Origin: JAENVU01 sp963756815
GTDB lineage: Bacteria > Actinomycetota > Acidimicrobiia > IMCC26256 > JAENVU01
Direction of reading: 5' to 3'
DNA length: 64,000 nucleotides
Assembly (NCBI GenBank): GCA_963756815.1
Contig: CAVWPR010000048.1
Coordinates: 124,001-188,000 of the forward strand
The position numbers and the translations under genes were made by a program. The notes below the pieces were generated by a model. It was not told the DNA's origin. It did no database searches and saw only the letters and a list, made by a program, of their open reading frames with translations. Position 1 is the first letter of the stretch, and each line of letters opens with the position of its first letter. Shown one piece after another: positions 9,064 to 17,842 of this stretch.

Positions 9064-9450
9064 CGTGCTCGAAGGCCGACCCTTCGTCGCGGTTCCTCCT
9101 CGTCGCCGATGCCGCACGCGCCCGGGCCTTCTACTGCGACACGCTCGGACTGCCGAGGGTCGCACGAGGACGACTTCGGCGATCGTGGTGGACGCGCGGG
9201 CGGCGCGAGGCCCGGCTCGCCGTCGTCGACGACGTGCCGCGAGCCGGTGGGGACCGAGCGCGGGCTGGCTCGTCGCACGACGTCGACCGCTGCCGCCCGC
9301 GACCTCGCGGCGCTGGGCGTGCCGGTGGAGCGGTTCGCCCGGTGATGGACCAGGACGACGACGGGGTGTGGCGGCCTCCGGGCGGTGGTGGCGTGGTGTG
9401 GTTGCCGCGACCCCGACGGCAACCGGCTCTCCCTGTCAGAGTCCGGCTGA
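9064..9450 (+). pseudogene. VOC (glyoxalase/bleomycin resistance) family protein, multiply frameshifted
   Basis: No single frame is long, but piecing frames together gives a recognisable VOC protein: FLLVADAARARAFYCDTLGL at the start (9090-9150), then AIVVDA and ARLAVVDDVPRAGG segments, DLAALGVPVERF, and a C-terminus DGVWRPP...VVW ending RDPDGNRLSLSESG before the TGA at 9448. At least five frame changes are needed in 390 bp, the highest density in the window. Either a decayed gene or a stretch of poor base calling; the intact residues between breaks favour the second. Function of the family member unknown. Confidence 0.6.
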
Positions 9451-9526
9451 GCAACGCGGCGTTTGTTGCGGAAACGACCGCTCACCGGTCGAGGTGCAAC
9501 CGACCGGGCGGTCGATGGCGGAGGTC

Positions 9527-10314
9527 TCAGAGGTCGAGCTCGCCGCGGAGCACGGTGACGGCGGGCCCGGCGAGGAACACGCGGTCGCCGTCGAGGCGGC
9601 AGTGCAGCGTGCCGCCGCGCGACGAGGCCTGGTACGCCACCAGCTCGTGCGTCCGAGCTTGTCGCCCAGTACGGCGTGAGCGCGCAGTGCACCGAGCCGG
9701 TCACCGCGTCCTCGTCGACGCCGACTCCCGGTCCGAACACCCGCGACACGATGTCGATCCCGGCGCGGTCGGAGCGCGCGGTCACGGACGCGCCGTCGAC
9801 GATCGTCTCCAACCGGCGGAGGTCCGGCGTGAGCGTCTCGACCTCGGCGGCCGTCGCGACCTCGACGATGAACCACTGCTTGTTGTCGAGGACCGCGACC
9901 GCGTCGGTGATCCCGAGCGCGTCGAGCAGCCCGGGGGCGGGCTCCACCGGTGTCGGCGGGACCGCGGGGAAGTCCATCTCGACGTCCCCGCCCGGCCGCC
10001 GGGTGCAGGTGAGGGCGCCGGACAGGGTGTGGAAGGTCACGGTGTCGATCGCGCGTCCGGTCTCGAACAGCGTGTGCGGATGCGAGCGTGGCGTGACCGC
10101 AGAGCGGGATCTCCACGGTCGGTGTGAACCACCGGAGGTCGTGATCGCCGTCGGGACGGGGTACGACGTACGCGGTCTCGGCGAGACCGAGCTCGAAGGC
10201 CAGCGACTGCATCGTCGCCTCGGGGAGCGGGGCGTCGAGGAGACAGATCGCGGCGGGGTTCCCGCGGAACGGCGTGTCGGTGAACGCGTCGACCCAGATC
10301 AGCGGCGTGCCCAT
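9527..10314 (-). CDS. PhzF-family isomerase/epimerase-like protein (frameshifted)
   Basis: PhzF fold (diaminopimelate-epimerase-like). The N-terminus PLIWVDAFTDTPFRGNPAAI and FELGLAETAYVV contain the conserved FxGNPA block and catalytic Glu; PTVEIPLCGHATLASAHA is the second signature; EDAVTGSVHCALTPYW the third. Frame breaks occur near 10075 and, as a close pair, near 9645-9660, after which the sequence ends RVFLAGPAVTVLRGELDL. The reconstructed length, about 262 residues, fits the family. Members act on varied substrates, so no reaction is assigned. The ATG at 10314 is 43 bp from the end of the carboxylase gene. Confidence 0.78.
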
Positions 10315-10357
10315 GCGCCGACCGTACCGGAGCGACGTCGCGCCGGATGGTTTGGCG

Positions 10358-12119
10358 TCAGCCGATGACGACGAGCGACGTCGCCGGCGCCGACGGTGTC
10401 GCCGGCCGCGGCGCGGATCTCCGTGCACCGTGCCGTCGATCTCGGCGGCGATGTGGTTCTCCATCTTCATCGCCTCGAGCACGAGCAGTGACGCGCCGGC
10501 GACGACAGCCTGACCGACCTCGACGAGGAGCTTGACGATCGTGCCCTGCATCGGCGCGACCACGTTCCCGCCCCCGCCACCGCTGCTCGCCGCCACCGCG
10601 CGTGGCTTGGGCTTCGACTTCTTGGCGCCGCCCCCGGCCGCCGGCGCGGCGAGCGCGCCCTCCGGCAGGAACAGCTTCACGTCGAACTTGCGGCCGTTCA
10701 CCTCGACCGGGACCCTGGTCGCGGTGCTCTCGCCTCCTCGGTCGGGGCGGCGGTCGTCCCGGCATCGGACGTGAGCCCGGAGAGGTCGACCTCCTCCTCG
10801 AGCCAGCGCGTGGAGTGGTTGCCCGCGGCGAAGTCGGGGTGGTTCAGGACGAGCTCGTGCGCGGGCACCGTGGTGTGGATTCCCTGCACGCGCAGCTCCC
10901 GCAGCGCGCGCAGCATGCGCCGCCGCGCGGAGTCGCGATCCTGGTGCCAGACGATCAGCTTGCCGACGAGGTTGTCGTAGTACTGCGACACGTTGTCGCC
11001 CGTCTCGTACCCGCCGTCCCAGCGCACACCGGGACCGGACGGCACGTGGAGCTCCGTGATCGTGCCGGGGGAGGGGAGGAATCCCTTCGCCGAGTTCTCG
11101 GCGTTGATGCGCACCTCGATCGCGTGCCCGTGGCGGACGATGTCCTCCTGCGCGAACGAGAGCGGCTCGCCGGACGCCACACGGATCTGCTCGGCGACGA
11201 GGTCGAGCTGGGTGCACATCTCGGTGACGCAGTGCTCCACCTGGAGGCGGGTGTTCATCTCGAGGAAGTAGAACTCGCCGTCCTGGTACAGCATCTCGAC
11301 GGTGCCGGCGTTCACGTAGCCCGTCGCCTTCGCGACCTGCACCGCGGCCTCGCCCATCGCCCGACGGGTGTCCTCGTCGAGACCGGCCGCGGGTGACTCC
11401 TCCACGAGCTTCTGGTGCCGGCGCTGCACGGAGCAGTCGCGCTCGCCCAGCCAGACCGCGTTGCCGTGCGTGTCGGCGAAGACCTGGATCTCGATGTGGC
11501 GCGGCCGGGTGAGGTACTTCTCGAGGTAGGCCTCGGAGCGGCCGAAGTAGGCCTGGGCCTCGCGGGTCGCCGAGTCGAGCGCCGACTGCGCGTGCTCGGC
11601 GTCGTTGACCACCTTCATGCCCTTGCCGCCACCGCCGTACGCGGCCTTGATGGCCACCGGCCATCCGACCTGCTCGCCGAACGCGATCACGTCGTCGACG
11701 CTGCGGATCTCCTCGAGCGTGCCGGGCACGCCCGCGACGCCGCCACGGTCGGCGGCCTTCCGGGCCGAGATCTTGTCGCCCATCACGTCGATGGCGGCGG
11801 CGGGCGGTCCGATCCAGACCACGCCCCGCTCGGTGATCGTGCGGGCGAAGTCGGCGTTCTCGGAGTAGAACCCGTAGCCCGGATGCACGGCGTCGACCCC
11901 GGCCCGCTCGATGACGCCGAGGATCGCGTCGGTGTTCAGGTAGCTCTCGGCCGCGGTCTGCCCGCCGAGCGCATACGCCTCGTCGGCGTAGCGGACGTGC
12001 AGCGCGTCCCGGTCGAGCTCGGAGTACACCGCGACCGTGGTGATCCCGAGCTCTCGACAGGTGCGCATCACCCGCATGGCGATCTCGCCGCGGTTCGCGA
12101 TCAGGATCTTCTGGAGCAA
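10358..12119 (-). CDS. Biotin-dependent acyl-CoA carboxylase alpha subunit (frameshifted)
   Basis: Biotin carboxylase plus biotin carboxyl carrier protein in one chain of about 586 residues, as in actinobacterial AccA-type subunits that load CO2 on biotin for acetyl- or propionyl-CoA carboxylases. Signatures: KILIANRGEIAMRVMRTCRE at the N-terminus, KAAYGGGGKGMKVV (ATP-grasp loop), FLEMNTRLQVEHCVTEM, RINAENSAKGF, and biotin-lysine motif VLEAMKMENH. Frame breaks near 10727, 10425 and 10375 split the C-terminal linker and the BCCP tail (EIRAAAGDTVGAGDV, then LVVIG). TTG start with GGGGGAG upstream. birA, its modifying enzyme, is directly divergent. The beta subunit is not in the window. Confidence 0.88.
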
Positions 12120-12154
12120 CGGTCTCCCCCGAATCGGCCGTTCACGGAACGCCG

Positions 12155-12161
12155 TATCCTA
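12155..12161. promoter_or_regulatory. Shared bidirectional -10-like heptamer TATCCTA
   Basis: Plus-strand TATCCT ends 7 nt before the birA GTG (leaderless spacing). On the other strand the same bases read TAGGAT toward the carboxylase, whose TTG lies about 37 nt away with a GGGGGAG ribosome site. One element could drive both. Confidence 0.45.
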
Positions 12162-12167
12162 CGGGCC

Positions 12168-12917
12168 GTGCCGGAGCCGCTGGCCATTCCGCCCCAGGGC
12201 CCTTCGGCGTTCGTCGTGCGGTGGTTCGCGGAGCTCGACTCCACCAATCGCCACCTCGTCGACGAGGCCCGCGCCGGCGCCCCGGCCGGGACCGTCGTGG
12301 TCGCCGACCACCAGACCGCGGGACGCGGGCGTCTGGGACGCACGTGGGTCGCGCCGTCGGGTGCGTCGTTGCTGGCGTCGGTGCTCCTGCGGCCGACGCT
12401 GGAGCCGGAGCGGCGCCACCTCCTGGTCGCGGCCGCCGCGCTGGCGATGGCCGAGGCGGTCGAGGCCACGACCGGGGTCGTTGCGGGGGTGAAGTGGCCC
12501 AACGACCTCCTCGTGCGCGACCGCAAGCTGTGTGGCGTGCTGGCCGAGGCGGCCGCGGACGCGCTCGTCGTCGGGCTCGGGGTGAACGTGGAGTGGACCG
12601 ATGTGCCCCCTGAGCTCGCGACCGTGGCCACCGCGTGCAATCTCGAGGGCGGCCGGCCGACCGAGCGGCGGAGCCTGCTCGACGCGTTCCTGGCGCGCTA
12701 CGCCGATCGGCTGGGCGACCTCGCCGGTGCCCGCGCGGACTACGAGGCACGCCTGGTCACCCTCGGGCGACGGGTCCGCATCGAGCAGCCGCACCGTGAG
12801 CTCGTCGGCACCGCGCGCGGTGTCGACGAGTCCGGGCACCTGCTGGTGGAGCACCGCGACGGCACCGTCGAGCCGATCGCGGTCGGCGACGTCGTCCACG
12901 TACGCCCCGCGGAGTAG
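12168..12917 (+). CDS. birA: Biotin--[biotin carboxyl-carrier protein] ligase
   Basis: Biotin protein ligase of 249 residues, forming biotinyl-AMP and transferring biotin to the carrier lysine. Signatures: LDSTNRHL, DHQTAGRGRLGRTW (ATP/biotin loop), KWPNDLLVRDRKLCGVLAE and GLGVNVEW. It has no N-terminal HTH, so it is the monofunctional (non-repressor) type. Start chosen at GTG 12168 because of the TATCCT box 7 nt upstream. It lies divergently from the carboxylase whose carrier domain it should modify. Just after the stop, GGAGTAGGTCGA is duplicated back to back (12911-12933), a small 3'-end duplication. Confidence 0.93.
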   Translation: MPEPLAIPPQGPSAFVVRWFAELDSTNRHLVDEARAGAPAGTVVVADHQTAGRGRLGRTWVAPSGASLLASVLLRPTLEPERRHLLVAAAALAMAEAVEATTGVVAGVKWPNDLLVRDRKLCGVLAEAAADALVVGLGVNVEWTDVPPELATVATACNLEGGRPTERRSLLDAFLARYADRLGDLAGARADYEARLVTLGRRVRIEQPHRELVGTARGVDESGHLLVEHRDGTVEPIAVGDVVHVRPAE

Positions 12918-13008
12918 GTCGAGGAGTAGGTCGACTCAGGCCACGGGGAGTGACGCGAGGTGGTCCACGACGACGACTCGCGGAGGACGTCAGCACACCG
13001 AGCGATGC

Positions 13009-13866
13009 TCAGGGGTCCTGGTCGAGGGCGACGAGCGCGACGAACGCCTCGGCCAGTCGCTCGGTCACGACGCCGGGCGCGACGGGGAGCGCGGTGCCGT
13101 CGACGTGGGCGATGGCCTGCACCTCGCGCGTGGTCGACGAGAGGAACGCCTCGTCCGCGGTCGCGACGGCGTCGACCGGCCGGTCGGCCTCCATCGCGTC
13201 GATGCCGAGCTGCTCGGCCAGCTCCAGCACCAGCGCCCGCGTCACGCCCAGCAGGCACCCGGCGCTCTCGGGCGGGGTCACGAGCGTGCCGGCCTCCACG
13301 AGGAAGACGTTCGAGCCGGTGGCCTCGCAGAGGTCGCCGCGGGTGTTCGCGAAGATCGCCTCGCCCGCGCCGCGTTCGTGCGCGTGGGCGAGGGCGCGCA
13401 CGTTCTCGGCGTACGAGATGGTCTTCAAACCGGCGGTCGCGCCGCGCTCGTTGCGCGGCCACGGCACGGTGACGACGTCGGCGGTCGGCGGCCAGGGCGT
13501 GAGCGCGCTCGCGGCGATGACGAACGTCGGCGGCACCGACGCGCGCTCCGAGCCGAGTGGCGCGGGGCCGCCGGTGATCGTGATGCGCAGGCGCGCCTCG
13601 GTGAGGTCGTTGGCCGCGAGCACTGCGTCGGCGAGGGTGCGCAGCGTCGCCACCTGCGGGATCTCCAGCCCGAGCCCGGCCGCCGACCGGGCGAGACGCT
13701 GGAGGTGACGGGTCCACGCGAACGGGACGCCGCCGTAGACGCGCAGGGTCTCGAAGACGCCGTCGCCGACGAGCAGGCCGTGATCGAGTGGCGAGATCCG
13801 CAGCTCGTCGGCCGAGCCCAGCTCGCCGTTGACGCAGACCTGCATCCCATCCGCGGTCGCACTCAC
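13009..13866 (-). CDS. pabC: Aminodeoxychorismate lyase / branched-chain aminotransferase family, PLP-dependent
   Basis: Fold-type IV PLP enzyme of 285 residues that would release pyruvate from 4-amino-4-deoxychorismate to give p-aminobenzoate for folate. Signatures: SPLDHGLLVGDGVFETLRV, the PLP-lysine segment AGLKTISYAENVRAL, and EATGSNVFLVEAGTLVTPP. The GTG at 13866 overlaps the pabB stop (GTGA), so the two are translationally coupled, which supports pabC over a D-amino-acid or branched-chain aminotransferase. About 90 bp to birA hold nothing obvious. Confidence 0.85.
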   Translation of the reverse strand: MSATADGMQVCVNGELGSADELRISPLDHGLLVGDGVFETLRVYGGVPFAWTRHLQRLARSAAGLGLEIPQVATLRTLADAVLAANDLTEARLRITITGGPAPLGSERASVPPTFVIAASALTPWPPTADVVTVPWPRNERGATAGLKTISYAENVRALAHAHERGAGEAIFANTRGDLCEATGSNVFLVEAGTLVTPPESAGCLLGVTRALVLELAEQLGIDAMEADRPVDAVATADEAFLSSTTREVQAIAHVDGTALPVAPGVVTERLAEAFVALVALDQDP

Positions 13867-15097
13867 GGGCGTGCCCCGGCCAGCGGACGCTCGGAGCGGT
13901 CGCCACCCGCGCCGGCGAGAGCGAGCAGGCGCGCCGCCTTGAGCTCGGTCTCTCCCCACTCCGCGGCCGGGTCGGAGTCGATGGTGATCCCCGCGCCGAC
14001 GCCGAACGTGGTCTCCGTGTCGGTGCACGCGAAGGTGCGGATCGCGACCGCGAGATCGGCCCGGGCCCGGTCGGCGTCGTACCAGCCGGTCGTCCCGCAG
14101 TAGATCCCGCGCGGCACCGGTTCGAGGTCCTCGATCGCCTGCATGACCCGCGGCTTGGGCGCCCCGGTGATCGACGCGGGTGGGAACGTGGCGCGCAGGA
14201 GCGCTCCGAACCCGACGTCGGCCCGCCGGCGTCCCCGCACGGTGCTGACGAGGTGCACCAGGCCGGGGTGGTGCTCGACGCCGCACAGCTCGGGCACCGT
14301 GATGCTGCCCGGCCGGCAGACGCGCCCCAGGTCGTTGCGGGCGAGGTCGACGATCATCACGTTCTCGGCGCGGTCCTTCTCGCTCGTTCGCAGCCGCCCC
14401 TCGTCGGACGCGGTCCCCTTGATCGGTCGGGTCTCGACGGCGCCGGCCTCGACCCGCAGGAACCGCTCGGGCGACGCCGAGACGATCGTGGGCGCGGTGG
14501 GGGCGACGTCCGCCGCCCGCCAGAACATCGCGTGCGGTGCCGGGTTCCCGGCGCCCAGCGCAGCCCAGAGGACGACGGGGTCGAGCGCGGGTCCGGCGAG
14601 CCGGCGGGTGAGGTTCACCTGGTAGCACTCGCCGGCGCGGATCAGCTCCTGGACGGCGCGGACCCGGAGCTCGTAGGCGTCGCGGTCGAGGCTGCTCGTC
14701 CACTCCGGTGTGCGCGGGGCGCGCCGACGGTCGGAACGGGCGCGGCGAGCGCCCGCTCCAGCGCGCGGCGCGCGGGTCCGCGTCCGTGCAGCTCGATCGC
14801 ACCGTCGGCCGCGACCTCGAGCCGTGCCGCGAACCGCACGAAGGCGAGCGACGGGACCGCGGCCGCAGGGTCCGGGAATGTGACGCGCGGCTCCACCCGC
14901 TCCACGGCGTGGCCGAGCTCGTAGGCCAGGTACCCGGCCCACCACCCGGTGGTCGTGGCGTCGAGGGCGGCGAACGGATCGGGCGTCGCGGCGATCGCAG
15001 CCTCGGCGCCGAACGCCACGACGGTGCGGGCGCCGTCGCGGACCACGGCCGCGGCGTCGGTGCGCGGCAGGGCGGCGAGCACGCGGCCGGGGAGCAT
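13863..15097 (-). CDS. pabB: Aminodeoxychorismate synthase component I (frameshifted)
   Basis: Chorismate-binding enzyme of the TrpE/PabB family. Core signatures: ELIRAGECYQVNLTRRL, SPERFLRV, TRPIKGTASDE, NVMIVDLARNDLGRVC, TFPPASITGAPKPRVMQAI and GIYCGTTGWYD. PIKGT with Lys is the PabB/TrpE-type active site. The N-terminal about 130 residues (MLPGRVLAALPRTD...AGYLAYELGHAVERV) are in another frame; the join is near 14715, where GAPR continues as TPEWTSSLDRDAYE. The ATG at 15097 has a TAGCCT box 8 nt upstream. The glutaminase PabA is not in the window. Confidence 0.88.
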
Positions 15098-15105
15098 CGC
15101 CGCCG

Positions 15106-15111
15106 AGGCTA
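15106..15111 (-). promoter_or_regulatory. TAGCCT -10-like box of pabB
   Basis: TAGCCT on the minus strand ends 8 nt before the pabB ATG, the leaderless spacing seen elsewhere here. Confidence 0.4.
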
Positions 15112-15178
15112 GGTCAGCGCGGGCGCCGGGAATCGGGCGAAATCGACGGCGCGACGGCTCTCGGGCGATCCCCACCGC

Positions 15179-15184
15179 TACCCT
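15179..15184 (+). promoter_or_regulatory. TACCCT -10-like box of the LCP gene
   Basis: TACCCT ends 9 nt before the GTG start at 15194; no ribosome-binding purine run lies between. Confidence 0.4.
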
Positions 15185-15193
15185 GGACGCACC

Positions 15194-16600
15194 GTGGCTC
15201 CGAGTCCCGCGTCCTGGCGCGTCTTCCGTCGCCGCTTCGTCATCGCCTGCGGCCTCACCCTCGCGATGATGATCGCGAGCATCGTCGTCCTGAACCTCAA
15301 GGTCGACGACACACTCGCGAGCACGCAGCGGGTGGGTGGCCTCAGCTTCCCGGACGGTCCGGCCGAGGGCGGCAACTACCTGGTGATCGGCTCCGACAGC
15401 CGCGCCTTCGTGCAGGACGCGAGCCAGGCCCAGGCGTTCGGCTCCGCCGCGCAGGAGGGTGGGCAGCGGTCCGACACGATGATGGTCCTGCACATCGACC
15501 CGGCGACGAAGTCGAATCTGCTCGTGTCGTTCCCCCGTGACCTCCTGGTCAACATCCCCGGCCAAGGCCGCGGGCAGATCAACGGCGCGTTCAACTCCGG
15601 TCCGCAGACCGTGATCGACCTGATGAAGGACGACTTCGGGATCCAGATCAACCACTACGTCGAGATCAACTTCGAGGCGTTCATCGGCGTGGTCGACGCG
15701 GTCGGCAAGATCCCCGTGTACTTCCCGTACGCGGCACGCGACACGTACTCGGGCCTCAACATCCCGGCCCCGGGCTGCCAGGCGCTCGACGGCAACGCCG
15801 CGCTGGCCTACGTGCGGTCGCGCCACCTCGAGTACATGAAGAACGGGCGTTGGACCGACGCCAGTCCCCGTGCCGACCTCGACCGCATCACGCGCCAGCA
15901 GGACTTCATCCGCAAGCTCGCGTCGTACGCGTCGGCCAAGGCCGGCCAGAACCCGCTCGACGCGCTCGACATCGCGAACGCGATCGTCCCGAAGCTGAAG
16001 ATCGACGACCAGCTGAGCAAGGACAACATCCTGCGGCTGGTCAAGACGTTCCGGAACGTCGACCCGAAGCAGGAGGGCGCGCTCGAGATGGTGACGCTGC
16101 CGAACGTGGCGTCGACCTCCCAGCCCGGCCGGCTCGAGGTGCAGGAGCCGGAGGCCGACGCGCTCCTCGCCCGGTTGCGGACCTTCGGTGGCGACCCGAC
16201 CAAGGCGCCGACGGTCAGCGAGGCCGACACGGTCGTGACGGTGCTCAACGGCTCGACGAAGGCCGGTGAGGCGGGCAAGACGATCGCCCGGCTGCAGCTG
16301 CGGGGGTTCGGGCCGGGCGACACCGGCAACGCGCCCCCGTCGGCCAAGACTCTGGTGCGCTACGCACCGGGCGCGCTCGCCAAGGCCGAGCTGGTGGCCC
16401 GCTACCTCGGTGGCGCCGGCCAGCTGATCGAGGACTCCTCGGTGCAGGGCGTCGACGTCGTCCTCGTCATCGGCAGCGACTGGCGGGGCGTCCACGGCAA
16501 GGGCAAGGTCGTCTCCGGGCCGTCGACCACCTCGACGACCGCGGCCAAGGGCTCGGCCGCGGGTCAGGCGACCGGCGACGGTGCGGCGCCCGCCTGCTGA
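15194..16600 (+). CDS. LytR-CpsA-Psr family wall glycopolymer ligase with LytR_C domain
   Basis: Membrane-anchored phosphotransferase of 468 residues that attaches lipid-linked glycopolymers to peptidoglycan outside the membrane. One transmembrane helix at about residues 15-34; LCP core with NYLVIGSDSR, GGQRSDTMMVLHID, LLVSFPRDLLVNIPG (conserved Arg-Asp), INGAFNSG and NAALAYVRSRH; then a C-terminal LytR_C domain (VVTVLNGSTKAGEAGKTIARL) and a Ser/Thr-rich tail. It heads a run of sugar-nucleotide genes, so its substrate may be the polymer made by that cluster (inference). Confidence 0.92.
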   Translation: MAPSPASWRVFRRRFVIACGLTLAMMIASIVVLNLKVDDTLASTQRVGGLSFPDGPAEGGNYLVIGSDSRAFVQDASQAQAFGSAAQEGGQRSDTMMVLHIDPATKSNLLVSFPRDLLVNIPGQGRGQINGAFNSGPQTVIDLMKDDFGIQINHYVEINFEAFIGVVDAVGKIPVYFPYAARDTYSGLNIPAPGCQALDGNAALAYVRSRHLEYMKNGRWTDASPRADLDRITRQQDFIRKLASYASAKAGQNPLDALDIANAIVPKLKIDDQLSKDNILRLVKTFRNVDPKQEGALEMVTLPNVASTSQPGRLEVQEPEADALLARLRTFGGDPTKAPTVSEADTVVTVLNGSTKAGEAGKTIARLQLRGFGPGDTGNAPPSAKTLVRYAPGALAKAELVARYLGGAGQLIEDSSVQGVDVVLVIGSDWRGVHGKGKVVSGPSTTSTTAAKGSAAGQATGDGAAPAC

Positions 16601-16619
16601 GATGCGCAGTCCCGCCCCG

Positions 16620-16625
16620 TAGACT
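16620..16625 (+). promoter_or_regulatory. TAGACT -10-like box of rmlB
   Basis: TAGACT ends 6 nt before the ATG at 16632, in the short gap after the LCP gene. Confidence 0.4.
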
Positions 16626-16631
16626 GCCCCG

Positions 16632-17651
16632 ATGTCCACAATCCTGGTGACGGGAGCCGCTGGCTTCATCGGCTCGAACTTCGTCCGCCACTGGCGGCAC
16701 ACCCACCCCGACGACCGCGTCGTGGCGGTCGACCTGCTCACGTATGCCGGGAATCGCCCGAATCTCGAGGATGTCGAGGACGGCGACCGCGTCGTCTTCG
16801 TGCAGGCCGACATCGGGGACGGACCGGCGATGGTCGCGGCGCTCGACGACCACGACGTCGACGTCGTCGTGAACTTCGCCGCCGAGTCGCACAACAGCCT
16901 CGCGATCCTCGATCCGGGCCGGTTCATGCGGACGAACGCGCTCGGCACGCAGGTCGTGTGCGACGCAGCCCGTCGGGTCGGCGTCGAGCGCTTCCACCAT
17001 GTCTCGACCTGCGAGGTCTACGGGGACCTCGCGCTCGACGACCCGGACGCCTTCACCGAGGACTCGCCGTACCGGCCGCGGACGCCGTACAACGCGTCGA
17101 AGGCCGCGGCGGACCACATCGTCCGGGCGTACCACGAGACCTTCGACCTGCCGATCACGATCACGAACTGCTCGAACAACTACGGGCCGTTCCAGTTCCC
17201 CGAGAAGGTCATCCCGCTCTTCACCACCCGCGCGCTGAACGACGAGGTGCTGCCGCTCTACGAGTCGACCGCGAACCAGCGGGAGTGGCTCCACGTCGAC
17301 GACCACTGCCGCGCCATCGACCTCGTGCTCGGCAAGGGCAAGGTCGGCGACACGTACAACGTCGGCAGTGGGGTGGAGGCGAGCATCGTGGAGATCGCCG
17401 ACCTCGTGCTCGACGCGTTGGGCAAGCCGGCGAGCCTGAAGACGATCGTCCCGGACCGACCCGGCCACGATCGCCGGTACCTGCTCGACAGCTCGAAGCT
17501 GCGCGCCGAGCTCGGGTGGGAGCCCCAGGTCGGCTTCGACGAGGGCGTGCGCGGCACCGTCGCCTGGTACGCCGCGCACCGGGACTGGTGGGAGCCGCTG
17601 CGGGACCGTGCGCCCGTGGTCGAGGACGCCTGGGCCACCAGCGGGACGTGA
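16632..17651 (+). CDS. rmlB: dTDP-glucose 4,6-dehydratase-like SDR
   Basis: Extended short-chain dehydrogenase of 339 residues; the family converts dTDP-glucose to dTDP-4-keto-6-deoxyglucose for rhamnose and other deoxysugars. NAD site GAAGFIGSN (residues 8-16), FAAESHNS, YNASK (153-157, catalytic Tyr and Lys), and PFQFPEKVIPLF typical of RmlB. The normally strict STDEVYG motif reads STCEVYGDL: Asp is replaced by Cys at residue 127 while the neighbouring Glu128 is kept. That Asp takes part in water elimination in studied enzymes, so a variant chemistry or a known sub-branch is possible. rmlA, rmlC and rmlD are not visible here. Confidence 0.85.
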   Translation: MSTILVTGAAGFIGSNFVRHWRHTHPDDRVVAVDLLTYAGNRPNLEDVEDGDRVVFVQADIGDGPAMVAALDDHDVDVVVNFAAESHNSLAILDPGRFMRTNALGTQVVCDAARRVGVERFHHVSTCEVYGDLALDDPDAFTEDSPYRPRTPYNASKAAADHIVRAYHETFDLPITITNCSNNYGPFQFPEKVIPLFTTRALNDEVLPLYESTANQREWLHVDDHCRAIDLVLGKGKVGDTYNVGSGVEASIVEIADLVLDALGKPASLKTIVPDRPGHDRRYLLDSSKLRAELGWEPQVGFDEGVRGTVAWYAAHRDWWEPLRDRAPVVEDAWATSGT

Positions 17652-17706
17652 GCCACTGCTCGAGAGCGGAGTGGGACGCGTACCCACTCGTAGCCAAGCG
17701 ACCAAC

Positions 17707-17750
17707 GGAGCGTGGCCCGTCCGGCCCGGTCCGCAGGACCAAGAGGACGA
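17707..17750. repeat. Dispersed intergenic repeat, family A, copy 1
   Basis: Diverged copy of the unit GGCCCGTCCGGCCCG followed by a purine-rich AGGACCAAGAGGACGAG. It lies in the rmlB-ugd gap, which holds no gene. Confidence 0.5.
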
Positions 17751-17794
17751 GAGCCGAGTGGAGCGGGACCCACTCCGGCGAAGCCACGACCGCA

Positions 17795-17838
17795 GCGGAG
17801 CGGGGCCGTCCGGCCCGCTCCGGAGGAGCATGAGGACA
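17795..17838. repeat. Dispersed intergenic repeat, family A, copy 2
   Basis: GCGGAGCGGGGCCGTCCGGC then CCGCTCCGGAGGAGCATGAGGAC; closest to the copy at 47077. Its GGAGGAG sits just upstream of ugd and may act as, or near, the ribosome site of ugd (ATG 17843). Confidence 0.55.
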
Positions 17839-17842
17839 CGGG

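Noticed and set aside
9064..9450. A set of small separate genes in this stretch
   Set aside because: The fragments join into one VOC protein in order, so a single frameshifted gene is simpler.
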